From positions 1-26,464 of the forward strand of contig JBCDCB010000043.1 of NCBI GenBank assembly GCA_039182735.1: a stretch of 26,464 nt of DNA, written 5' to 3'. A program made the position numbers and the translations under genes. Positions 15,765-23,256 of the stretch are shown piece by piece (position 1 is the stretch's first letter; each line of letters starts with the position of its first letter). The DNA comes from JBCDCB01 sp039182735 (GTDB lineage Bacteria; Planctomycetota; Phycisphaerae; Phycisphaerales; UBA1924). Under the pieces are notes generated by a model, which was not told where the DNA came from, searched no databases, and saw only the letters and a program-made list of their open reading frames with translations.

Positions 15765-17069
15765 TCAGCAGAGTCGGCGCACGACTTCGCCCGCTGCCAG
15801 CGCGAGCACGACGAGTGTGCTGACGGCGAGCAGCGCGTTGGCCCGCCAGCGATTGCGCAGACTCGCCCCCATGCGAGGGCGATTGTTCAGCAGCAGCAGC
15901 CCGAGCCCGAGTGCGGGAACGAACATCGCGCCGACGACCGCGTAGATCTTCTGGACGTCGCGGAAGTCCGTCCAGAGCGACGCGATCGGAACCAGTGCCA
16001 GCGCGAGCAGGTATCCGCGGTACCCGCGCCCGTTCTCGTTGATCGGTGCCGTTGCCGGCGCGTTGGCATGGCGTTTCGGCATCGCGCGCAGCCAGTCGCA
16101 GAAGATCAGCGGCACGCATTGCCAGACGCCCAGCAGGCTCGAGAAAAACGCGCCCATGACGCCGATGAGGAACACGAGCCTGGCCAGCGGCCCGGCGTTG
16201 TTTCCGAAACGGACGGGGGCATTGTCGCCGATGCTGTCGGCAAGGTTGAGGATCAGCGCGCTGCCGCGGCCTTCGGTTCCAAGCGGTGCCGCGACGACGA
16301 GCATGGCGACGCCGAAGAGCGCGGTGACGGCGTATCCGAGCGAGATGTCCGCACGGATCGTTCGGAGCTGCTGGGCAGAGTCACGTCCCGACTCGCGCAT
16401 CCAATAGGCGTAGCAGACGATGGTGAGCGTTCCGCCGACGCCGCCCATGAGCGCGATGGTCCAAGTGAACCCGTCGCCATCGCGTTGCGGCACGCTGGGG
16501 ATCAGGAGCCCGCGGAACAGCTCGCCGAGATCGGGACCGACCATCGCGGCGGCACCGACAACAACCGCGATCATCACGAGCGCGCACACACCCATCACGC
16601 GCTCGAACCATCGGTAGCCGCCGATCCACACGATCGTGGTGCCGATGAGGCTGATCACGATGCCGAGCGCCGCACGCCACCAGAAGCCCTCGACGCCGAG
16701 CAGCGTGGAAGCCGCGGCGGCGTTCGCGGAGATCAGTGCCGCGCCGACGAAGTAGGACCAGGCGATCAGGTACAGACCGAAGGGGATCCAGGCCCACCAG
16801 CCGAGCGTGCGGAAGAGTGATTCGAGAACGGTGCTGCCCGTCGCGATCTGGTGGCGCGCGAGGTTCTCGGTGAGCACGAGTTTGAGGAGGGCGCCGACGA
16901 TCACGGCCCACGCCACGGCGAGGCCGAGCTGCGCACCGGCAAAGCCCGCAGTTGCGAGATCACCGACGCCGACGCCCGTCGCCGCGACGAGGAGCCCCGG
17001 GCCGAGCATTGCCATGACGCCTTTGCGATCGGTCGTGTGCGACTGTGCGGGTTCGTCTTCGCGCGGCAT
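15765..17069 (-). CDS. Nramp-related divalent metal transporter with altered metal site
   Basis: This 434-residue inner-membrane protein has about eleven helices and the overall pattern of Nramp (SLC11) transporters, which couple Mn2+/Fe2+ import to protons. It begins LGPGLLVAATGVGVGDLATAG: aligned with the canonical TM1 the metal-binding DPGN becomes GVGD. In TM6 the canonical MPH is replaced by a Gly/Thr-rich stretch (ALMGGVGGTLTIVCYAYW). The later GVMGAFFSSLLGVWQ and PLIFCDWLRAMP are typical of this divergent bacterial group. Canonical Mn/Fe transport therefore should not be assumed. The ATG at 17069 precedes the cytoplasmic N-terminus (MPREDEPAQ); 32 upstream codons remain open but look non-coding. 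The gene is divergent from the protease across a 430-nt spacer that holds a strong inverted repeat 107 nt upstream of the start. Confidence 0.87.
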   Translation of the reverse strand: MPREDEPAQSHTTDRKGVMAMLGPGLLVAATGVGVGDLATAGFAGAQLGLAVAWAVIVGALLKLVLTENLARHQIATGSTVLESLFRTLGWWAWIPFGLYLIAWSYFVGAALISANAAAASTLLGVEGFWWRAALGIVISLIGTTIVWIGGYRWFERVMGVCALVMIAVVVGAAAMVGPDLGELFRGLLIPSVPQRDGDGFTWTIALMGGVGGTLTIVCYAYWMRESGRDSAQQLRTIRADISLGYAVTALFGVAMLVVAAPLGTEGRGSALILNLADSIGDNAPVRFGNNAGPLARLVFLIGVMGAFFSSLLGVWQCVPLIFCDWLRAMPKRHANAPATAPINENGRGYRGYLLALALVPIASLWTDFRDVQKIYAVVGAMFVPALGLGLLLLNNRPRMGASLRNRWRANALLAVSTLVVLALAAGEVVRRLC

Positions 17070-17499
17070 GCGGCGGAGCGTACTCGGTGGGCGAGCGGTG
17101 ATCGCGAGAGGCGCTGTTTGGTGTTGATTCCCATTGTGGCCCAGGCAGAAGCGCGTGCGGGACACTGCACGATGAGCGCCAAGATCGCCGGTTGAGGCAA
17201 GCTGGGCGATCTTGTGGGCGCCTGATCGAGGCGTGCGCGGAGGTGCTCGGTCTGCGCGACATCGGCGTGCGCTGGTTCGGGTGGTGTGCGTGACGACTCC
17301 GATAACTCGCGGTGCGCTCGATGCCCTAAAAGGGTCACCCGAAGTCGCGGTTCAAACGCCGGACTGCGCCGGAACCCGGGGTATTCTCCCTTTGGACGTG
17401 TCGTGAAAGCCGGAGATGGGCGAGGCTGTGGCCGCAGGTCGGCCACTACTGATCAAGACGCCCTCACCGATCGCGCAAACCTCGTGGGAGACATTGAGC
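17070..17499. other. Gene-free divergent spacer with several inverted repeats
   Basis: I see no supported gene in these 430 bases; short open frames lack ribosome-binding sites and family resemblance. The stretch holds a long imperfect hairpin (17176-17221), a bulged hairpin in which GGTT/AACC and two CCGG palindromes pair (17349-17376), and GTGGCC...GGCCAC with a 7-nt loop (17428-17446). TATTCT near 17381 could be a -10 for the protease, but no good -35 is seen. I could match none of this to a known riboswitch (Mn, cobalamin or c-di-GMP features are absent). Confidence 0.5.
17176..17221. repeat. Long inverted repeat (14-bp stem with 3-nt bulge)
   Basis: GCGCCAAGATCGCC (17176-17189) pairs with GGCGATCTT (17205-17213) and, after a GTG bulge, GGCGC (17217-17221), around a 15-nt loop. 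No T-tract follows on either strand, so it is not a classic intrinsic terminator. It would lie in the 5' leader or promoter region of the leftward Nramp-like gene. Function unknown. Confidence 0.6.
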
Positions 17500-19917
17500 A
17501 TGATGAAGCTGGGACAGACGGGCGTGGCACTTGCCGCCGCGCTGTGTATGGGCGGCCTGTGCGTCGCGGACGTCGCGAGCGTTCGGGATCACCTCGCGAG
17601 CGGCGAGGGCACCGCCTACCTGCAGCAGGGCGATCTGCGTCTCGAGTTGACGGATCCGGGCAAACGCGCATCGTCGGATGCGCTCGTGTTCCAGAAGTTC
17701 ATCGGCGATCTCCCGCTCCACGGCGCGCGGGTCGTGGTGATCGAGAACCCCGATGGCTCGATCGCACACGTCTTCGATGACTCAACGGAGAATCTGACGC
17801 TGCGTCGGGGCCCGGTCACTGTCCAGCGGGACGGCGCGGTTCAGCTCGCGCAGGGGCTGCTCCCCGAAGCGATCGACACGGTTGCGGAGCAGGTCTGGTT
17901 CCGCCGCGGCGACGAGGCCATCTTGGCGTGGGAGGTCACGTCCTCGCTGGCCGATCTCGGCTTGCCCGCGAGCCCGACGCACTACGAGATGGTGATCGAT
18001 GCGGAAACGGGCCGGGTACTGTCCGAGCGGCAGATCGACGCCAAGACGTACGGCCCGGGGTCGCCCGAAGCCGCCGATGGCGTCTTCCCTCGAATCGTGA
18101 TCAACAACGCGATCGGTGCGCAGGGCTCGCGGGACTACGCCGCGCCCTTCGACGCGGTGGTGCAGGTCGGCGGGTGCAGCGGCACGCTGATCGCGCCCAA
18201 CGTGGTGCTCAGCGCGCGTCACTGTGGTATCAGTGCCGGCACGCTCGTGCGCTTCGGCGACAACTCGAACAGCCCCGACTTCACCGTGACGGTTCAGTCG
18301 TCCATTCTTCCCGACGGAAACGGCTCGCTGCTCGATGGGGGCGATGTCTCGATCCACATCCTGACGTCGTCGGTGCCGGCGAGTGTCGCCGAGCCGATGC
18401 GTCTGATCGACGAGACGGATGAGCTCGAGGGCATGCTCTGCGCCACCATCGGGTTCGGGTTCAATGGGCTCGGGAGTTCGGGGCACGGGTTCTCCGCCGA
18501 CGGCCGCCGATGGGGTGGCGAGAACATCATCGATGTGTACGGCAGCCCGGCGAGCTCGGGCGGCACCAACATCATCTCGACCGACTTCGACGACGGCAGC
18601 GCCGGTGCGAACACGATCTCGAGCAGCAGTTCGACCCCGCTCCCGTTCGAAGCCACGACGGCTCCGGGCGACAGCGGCGGGCCGGTCCTCGTCCAGTTCG
18701 GGAGCGAGTGGGTCATCGCGGGCGTCCTCTCGGGCGGCACGACGAGCACGAGCGTCTACGGCGACATCTCGTGGTGGACCGGCACCGCGCTCTATCGCAG
18801 CGCGATCGAAGCCGCCGGCGGCGACTTCATCACCGGGCTCGAGATCCTCGTCCCCGAAACGCTGCCCACGCTGGTCTCTCCCGCGGGCGGCGACACGCTG
18901 AGCATCGAGATCGTCCCCTCGCCGGAGGATCCCGTTGTGCCCGGGAGTGGGACGTTCCACGTGGACACCGGCTCGGGGTTCCAGCAGTTCCCGCTCGCCG
19001 CGGACTCGGCGACGGACTTCACGGCCACGTTCCCCGCGCCCGCGGAGTGCCCGGCGACCGTGCAGTACTTCTTCTCGTTCGACCTGCAGTCGGGCGCGAC
19101 GGTGACGGAACCGGCCGGGGCGCTCTCCGCGCCCGCACAGGTGTTCAGCACGCTCGCCGCGGATCAGGTCGATCTGGACGAGTTGTACGACTTCGAGACG
19201 TCCGTCGGCTTCACGGTGGGTGCGCCGGGTGATACCGCGACCACGGGCGTCTGGGTCCGCGTCAACCCGATCGGCACGTTGGCCCAGCCCGAAGACGACA
19301 ACACGCCCAGTGGCACTATCGCGTGGGTCACCGGTCAGGGCAGTGACGGTGGCGCGCTCGGCGAGAACGACGTCGATGATGGCTCAACGTCACTGGTCAG
19401 CAATCAGATCGATCTGAGCAACACCGAGTCCGCGAGAATCTCGTACGCCCGGTGGTACTCCAACAGCACCGGCGGTTCGCCGAACGCGGATGTCTTCGAG
19501 GTCTTCGTCTCCGACGACGACGGCGCGTCCTACGTTCCCGTCGAGACGGTCGGGCCCAGCGGCGATGGCACCTCGGGCGGCTGGATCGAAACCGAGTTCA
19601 ACGTCGCCGACTTCGTCACACTCACTTCGACCGTCCGTGTCATGTTCGTCGCGAGCGATAACGGCGGCGGGTCGATCGTCGAGGCGGGCATCGATGACGT
19701 GCGGGTCTTCGGCGTCTCCTGCGCGGCCGCCGACTGCCTCGGCGACGCCAACGGCGACGGTGAAACCACCACCGCGGATCTCACCTTCATCGTGAGCAAC
19801 CTCGGGGCGGGTGCCCCCGGCGCGTCCGGCACGCCCGGTGATGTGAACGGCGACGGCGAGACCACCACCGCCGACATCACCTTCGCGGTCAGCAACCTCG
19901 GGATCGTTTGCGACTGA
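17500..19917 (+). CDS. Secreted trypsin-like serine protease with PepSY/FTP-like propeptide and dockerin-like tail
   Basis: This 805-residue exported protein begins with a signal peptide (hydrophobic about 6-22). Residues about 60-182 resemble the propeptide of thermolysin/fungalysin proteases: FQKFIGDLPLHGARVVV (64-80) and HYEMVIDAETGRVLSERQ (161-178). A chymotrypsin-fold protease follows, with H241 in LSARHC, D282 in GGDVSIHIL and S392 in APGDSGGP; C226 and C242 flank the His as a likely disulfide. After a linker, residues about 562-737 form a MAM/jelly-roll-like beta sandwich ending GIDDVRVFG. The tail has two EF-hand repeats (DANGDGETTTAD at 749, DVNGDGETTTAD at 781) and ends in a Cys-Asp. 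The likely role is an extracellular protease held at the cell surface or in a complex. ATG at 17500 (GGGAG 9 nt upstream) was chosen; ATG at 17503 is equally possible. A terminator follows. Confidence 0.9.
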   Translation: MMKLGQTGVALAAALCMGGLCVADVASVRDHLASGEGTAYLQQGDLRLELTDPGKRASSDALVFQKFIGDLPLHGARVVVIENPDGSIAHVFDDSTENLTLRRGPVTVQRDGAVQLAQGLLPEAIDTVAEQVWFRRGDEAILAWEVTSSLADLGLPASPTHYEMVIDAETGRVLSERQIDAKTYGPGSPEAADGVFPRIVINNAIGAQGSRDYAAPFDAVVQVGGCSGTLIAPNVVLSARHCGISAGTLVRFGDNSNSPDFTVTVQSSILPDGNGSLLDGGDVSIHILTSSVPASVAEPMRLIDETDELEGMLCATIGFGFNGLGSSGHGFSADGRRWGGENIIDVYGSPASSGGTNIISTDFDDGSAGANTISSSSSTPLPFEATTAPGDSGGPVLVQFGSEWVIAGVLSGGTTSTSVYGDISWWTGTALYRSAIEAAGGDFITGLEILVPETLPTLVSPAGGDTLSIEIVPSPEDPVVPGSGTFHVDTGSGFQQFPLAADSATDFTATFPAPAECPATVQYFFSFDLQSGATVTEPAGALSAPAQVFSTLAADQVDLDELYDFETSVGFTVGAPGDTATTGVWVRVNPIGTLAQPEDDNTPSGTIAWVTGQGSDGGALGENDVDDGSTSLVSNQIDLSNTESARISYARWYSNSTGGSPNADVFEVFVSDDDGASYVPVETVGPSGDGTSGGWIETEFNVADFVTLTSTVRVMFVASDNGGGSIVEAGIDDVRVFGVSCAAADCLGDANGDGETTTADLTFIVSNLGAGAPGASGTPGDVNGDGETTTADITFAVSNLGIVCD
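19744..19902 (+). repeat. Tandem EF-hand (dockerin-like) coding repeat
   Basis: Two 63-nt copies (19744-19806 and 19840-19902) encode 21-residue units of the form D-x-N-G-D-G-E-T-T-T-A-D followed by an amphipathic SNLG-ending helix. The copies are separated by an 11-codon Gly/Ala/Pro linker. The spacing of acidic residues fits Ca2+ binding as in dockerins. Similar tails occur on many secreted planctomycete proteins (established family pattern, recalled and not searched). Confidence 0.85.
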
Positions 19918-19957
19918 TCGCAGCGCGTCGCACGCCGACAACTCATTGATCACACAT

Positions 19958-19995
19958 GCCCCAGTCACCTTCCGTGATCGGGGCGTTTTTGTTTT
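19958..19995 (+). terminator. Intrinsic terminator after the protease gene
   Basis: GCCCC (19958-19962) pairs with GGGGC (19980-19984); GTCAC/GTGAT extends the stem inward after one mismatch, closing on a CTTCC loop. The stem is followed by GTTTTTGTTTT. It lies 40 nt after the protease stop and fits a rho-independent terminator for rightward transcription. The other strand lacks a T-tract. Confidence 0.85.
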
Positions 19996-20038
19996 GGATC
20001 GTTGTCTTGGTTGTGGTGGTTCGCGTGCGCGAGGGAAG

Positions 20039-20127
20039 CGGACAGGGCGGGATTCGAACCCGCGGTACGGCGTGAACCGTACGCCGCTTTAGCAAAGCGG
20101 TGCCTTCAGCCACTCGGCCACCTGTCC
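20039..20127 (-). tRNA. tRNA-Ser (anticodon GCU)
   Basis: Read leftwards, the sequence folds as a class II tRNA. The acceptor GGACAGG pairs fully with CCTGTCC, and the discriminator is G as in Ser tRNAs. The D arm contains GAGTGGCTGAAGGC. The anticodon arm CCGCTTTGCTAAAGCGG carries GCT, decoding AGC/AGU. A long variable arm (TACGG...CCGTA) and T-loop GGGTTCGAATCCC follow. CCA is not encoded. It lies 41 nt downstream of the dehydratase on the same strand and could be read through from it. Confidence 0.97.
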
Positions 20128-20168
20128 GGACGCCGCCACGGGGCGGGGTGAAGATTGTAGCAGCGGGT

Positions 20169-21251
20169 CTACGTCTCGCCAGCCGCCAGCGCGAGCAGTT
20201 GGGGCAGGCAATCGAGGTCCACGTTGCCCCCGCTGATGACGATGCCGACGCGCTTGCCCGCGAGCGTTTCGGTCCCTTCGCGGATGGCTCCGGCGATACC
20301 GAGGGCTCCAGACGGCTCGATGACCTGTCGCATTTCGTCCATCGCGAAGCGGAGGGCCGAGGCGATTTCGCGCTCGCTGACGGTCACGATGCGGTCCACG
20401 TTCTTCGCGATCAGCGGGAAGGTGTAGTGCCCGAGGAACGGGGTCCGGGTGCCGTCGGCGATGGTGTCCGGGTTCCTGACGACGTGCAGGGTGCCCGTGC
20501 GGATCGATTGGAAGGCATCGTCGGCGCGTTCGGGCTCGACGCCGACGACGATGCACTCGGGGTTGAGGGCTTTGGCGGCGATCGCGCTCCCGCTGGTGAG
20601 GCCTCCGCCGCCGAGGCAGACGTAGAGCGTGTCGAGCGGGCCGGCCTCCTCGATGAGTTCGAGCGCCGCGGTCCCCTGCCCGGCGATGACGTGGGGGTGG
20701 TCGTAAGGGGGGATAAGCGTGAGGCCGTGTCGCTCAACGAGCTCGTCTCCAAGCGCTTCTCGCGTGGTCTCGTTCTTGTTGTACTCGACGATCTGAGAGG
20801 GTTTGCCGTCGGAGGGTCGGGCCGACGTGCCGAGCGCGTCGCGCGTCGCGACGCGTTTCCGGGTTGGCGCGTCGCTCGGCATGATGATGGTGGTGTGGAC
20901 GCCGAGCATGCGTCCGGCGAGGGCGATGGCCTGGGCGTGGTTGCCGGAGGAGTAGGTCAGCACGCCGCGAGCGCGGGCCTCGTTGTCGAGCCGAGACATG
21001 GCGTTGAGCGCACCGCGGAACTTGAAAGCGCCGGTGCGTTGCAGGTGCTCGCACTTGACCGCGACCGCCGCGGCACCGAGGCATTCCGCGAGCGCGGCCG
21101 GCATCATGACCGGCGTACGCAACGCGTGATTCGCGATCGTCTTCGAGGCAGCGATGATGTCGCTGACCCCGATGGGCGTCGGCGTCGCCTCGGGCGTCGG
21201 GATGGGACGGAGCGGGCAGTTCTCCGGCGTTGCGAGGACGGCGACGCTCAT
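20169..21251 (-). CDS. Threonine/serine dehydratase family enzyme (PLP-dependent)
   Basis: This 360-residue cytoplasmic enzyme is a fold-type II PLP protein of the threonine ammonia-lyase/serine racemase family, which deaminates Thr to 2-oxobutanoate or Ser to pyruvate, or racemises Ser. K77 in RTGAFKFRGA is the PLP Schiff-base lysine, SSGNHAQA (101-108) binds substrate, CLGGGGLTSG (212-221) is the phosphate-binding glycine loop, and VISGGNVD near the C-terminus holds the residue contacting the pyridine nitrogen. It has no ACT regulatory domain, so it is unlikely to be the Ile-inhibited biosynthetic form; a catabolic dehydratase or a racemase is equally possible. ATG at 21251 overlaps the methyltransferase stop in TGATG, and GGAAGGG lies just upstream, so translation is probably coupled. 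Confidence 0.88.
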   Translation of the reverse strand: MSVAVLATPENCPLRPIPTPEATPTPIGVSDIIAASKTIANHALRTPVMMPAALAECLGAAAVAVKCEHLQRTGAFKFRGALNAMSRLDNEARARGVLTYSSGNHAQAIALAGRMLGVHTTIIMPSDAPTRKRVATRDALGTSARPSDGKPSQIVEYNKNETTREALGDELVERHGLTLIPPYDHPHVIAGQGTAALELIEEAGPLDTLYVCLGGGGLTSGSAIAAKALNPECIVVGVEPERADDAFQSIRTGTLHVVRNPDTIADGTRTPFLGHYTFPLIAKNVDRIVTVSEREIASALRFAMDEMRQVIEPSGALGIAGAIREGTETLAGKRVGIVISGGNVDLDCLPQLLALAAGET

Positions 21252-22036
21252 CACGAGCCCTTCCGGTGCGTCGTAGCGCGTACCCACGCGCGCATGACGG
21301 CGACTTTCGACATGGGGCGTAACGGCTTGCGGTTCCGCTTCTCGAGCAGGATCGGGTGGACGAGGCTGAGCATGCCGTCACGCGTACGCCCCCGGGCGTC
21401 GCGGAGCACGGGCATCATCTCGATGGCTTTATCGCTGGCGTACACGATCGTGTTCTGGCGGTACCACCACGCGATGCGATCGTCCTCCCACACGCGCGGA
21501 CGCACGGCGTCAATCGCGCGGTACCCACGATCCGCGAACCGATCGGCCCAGTCCTGCTGCCAGCGCTCGTTGATGTGCCCGGTCCCGCCCTGCATCGGGA
21601 CCGCCGCGGAGAAGAGCACGACCGGCGCGAGCGTGCAGAGCGCTTCGACAAGCGCATCACCGGCGTCGTCCGGGAGGTGCTCGGCGACTTCAAGAGACAT
21701 CGCGAGGTCGAAGTCGCGTCGGGGCAGCGCATCGAGGTCGGGACCTCGGCGCAGGTCTTGAGCGACGAAGCGATCATCGCGGATCTCGAGTTGGTCGAGA
21801 GGGACGAAGCCGCCGTCGATGCCGAGGACCTCGGAGGCCCCGAGTTCGCGCGCCGCGCGGAGCCAGGTCCCCGTGCCGCAGCCGACGTCGATGACGGAAC
21901 GCACCGGCGAAGCCTCTGGAAAGAGCCCGAAGACCACCGGCAGCAGCAGTTGTGCGGATACGAACGATGTTCCCGCGTGGGATGCGAAGAACTGCTCGCC
22001 GTAGAGGGCGCTCGACGCGCTGCTGGTGGCCATCAT
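21251..22036 (-). CDS. Class I SAM-dependent methyltransferase
   Basis: This 261-residue protein has the Rossmann-type SAM-binding motif VIDVGCGTGTWL (48-59), the acidic second-strand end VLGIDGG, and an LAMSLEVAEHLP motif typical of methyltransferase-11/23-type enzymes. The sequence YGEQFFASHAGTSFVSAQLL at the N-terminus is seen in methyltransferases of polysaccharide and secondary-metabolite clusters. The substrate is unknown; the neighbouring glycosyltransferase suggests a sugar. Two adjacent ATG codons (22036, 22033) start the protein; the open frame continues 35 codons upstream but that part overlaps the divergent gene's start region. The stop shares one base with the dehydratase start, so both are read from one transcript. 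It is divergent from the GT4 gene with 43 nt between. Confidence 0.87.
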   Translation of the reverse strand: MMATSSASSALYGEQFFASHAGTSFVSAQLLLPVVFGLFPEASPVRSVIDVGCGTGTWLRAARELGASEVLGIDGGFVPLDQLEIRDDRFVAQDLRRGPDLDALPRRDFDLAMSLEVAEHLPDDAGDALVEALCTLAPVVLFSAAVPMQGGTGHINERWQQDWADRFADRGYRAIDAVRPRVWEDDRIAWWYRQNTIVYASDKAIEMMPVLRDARGRTRDGMLSLVHPILLEKRNRKPLRPMSKVAVMRAWVRATTHRKGS

Positions 22037-22079
22037 CCGCACAGCGTATCTTCGGGTGCTAGTGGGATCGAGCACGCAA

Positions 22080-23201
22080 ATGGTCGGTGACGTGAGCACG
22101 GTCGCGGTGGGTCGTCCGTTGCCATCTAGGGTCGTGGTCACGGCGCACCGGCTTCGGCTCGGAGGTCTCAGCCGCTACCTCGTCGAGCACGCGAACGCGA
22201 TACTCCGCTGCGGCATAGATACACGCGTCGTCGTGCCTCGATCGGAAGCCGCGGAGTTTGTCGGGGACTCGTTCGCGGGTGTGACGTACGTCGTCGATCG
22301 CCTCCGAGCTCAAGACGTGCTGCGTGCGCTCGGTACAAATCGTGCGGGCGTTGTCCGTCTCGTCACCGGACGCGCACCACCGGATACGCGTCTCGCGGCG
22401 GCGCTTGCGCTCCGGCGTGTCGCGCTGATCGAGTCGATCCATCAGCCGGCGACACGCCCGGGGATCCGGCTCGGGAGACGGGTGTTCTACGCGCTCCGAC
22501 CGAAGCGCCGGTACTGGTGCTTCGGGTTCACAAAGGGAATGCAGCAGCATCTGTTGGAATATGTTCCGAGCCTACGCTCGCGCATCCGCTGTGTGCGCGA
22601 GGGTGTGGATCTCTTGGGGTACCGGCCGGCACCGGGCGAACGAGGCCCGGGTCCGATCCGGATCGGCAGTCTCTCGAGACTCGACGAGTTCCAGAAGGAT
22701 CACGCAACACTTCTGCGCGCGGCGCGGTGCCTTCGCGATCGCAGTATCGAGTTCGAACTGACGATCGGCGGCGATGGGCAGGATCGCACGATGCTCGAAC
22801 AGCTAGCCGACGCCTTGGGTGTCACGGATCGCGTTCGGTTTGCCGGCTGGGTGAACGACCCGCAAGCGTTCATGCACCGGCACGACATCTTCGTGAACTC
22901 GACACGCTTCGAGAGCTTCGGGCGAACGAACATCGAAGCGGCGGCGAGCGCACTCCCGGTCGTCGCGTCCCGCGTGCTCGGTTGCGTAGAGACTGTCGAG
23001 CACGAGTTCGGCGGTCTGCTCGTCGAGCCCGATTCGCCGGAGTCACTCGCCGATGCGATCGAGCGTCTCGTAAAAGACTCCACATTGCGTGAGTCACTCG
23101 CCCGAAACGCGATCCACTTCGCACAGGGATTCACAATGGATGTTCATACGCGTGCGCTCTTTGATGCGTGCGGGTTTGCTATCCCAGGCTGCAAACACTG
23201 A
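22080..23201 (+). CDS. Family 4 glycosyltransferase
   Basis: This 373-residue GT-B enzyme transfers a sugar from an activated nucleotide donor, probably onto a surface glycan. The N-terminal half has the GGLSRYLVEHANAI helix usual in GT4. The C-terminal half has IGSLSRLDEFQKDH, the donor-site GDGQDR, RVRFAGWVNDP and the E-x7-E motif ESFGRTNIE (E278, E286), followed by ALPVVASRVLGCVETV. A membrane span is not evident, so it is probably cytosolic or peripheral. ATG at 22080 was chosen; in-frame upstream GTG codons are possible and the ribosome-binding sequence is weak. It is divergent from the methyltransferase and convergent with the sulfotransferase (55 nt gap, no clear terminator). Confidence 0.9.
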   Translation: MVGDVSTVAVGRPLPSRVVVTAHRLRLGGLSRYLVEHANAILRCGIDTRVVVPRSEAAEFVGDSFAGVTYVVDRLRAQDVLRALGTNRAGVVRLVTGRAPPDTRLAAALALRRVALIESIHQPATRPGIRLGRRVFYALRPKRRYWCFGFTKGMQQHLLEYVPSLRSRIRCVREGVDLLGYRPAPGERGPGPIRIGSLSRLDEFQKDHATLLRAARCLRDRSIEFELTIGGDGQDRTMLEQLADALGVTDRVRFAGWVNDPQAFMHRHDIFVNSTRFESFGRTNIEAAASALPVVASRVLGCVETVEHEFGGLLVEPDSPESLADAIERLVKDSTLRESLARNAIHFAQGFTMDVHTRALFDACGFAIPGCKH

Positions 23202-23256
23202 ACGGCAAGTGATCTGTGCGGTGTGCGCACATTGATCCGTCATCGAGCCGAAGTGC

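Noticed and set aside
15033..16820. 595-codon plus-strand frame opposite the prepilin and Nramp-like genes
   Set aside because: Antisense to two recognisable genes; Arg/Asp/His-rich without domains.
17340..17372. tRNA-like T-loop (GGTTCAAAC) in the spacer
   Set aside because: The flanking bases do not form a T stem and no acceptor, D or anticodon arm could be fitted.
17782..18960. 392-codon minus-strand frame opposite the protease
   Set aside because: Shadow of the protease domain; no motif or ribosome-binding site.
20039..20127. tRNA-Ser as an attachment site for an integrated island carrying the glycan genes
   Set aside because: I found no integrase and no repeated tRNA 3' end within the window; the right boundary lies outside it.
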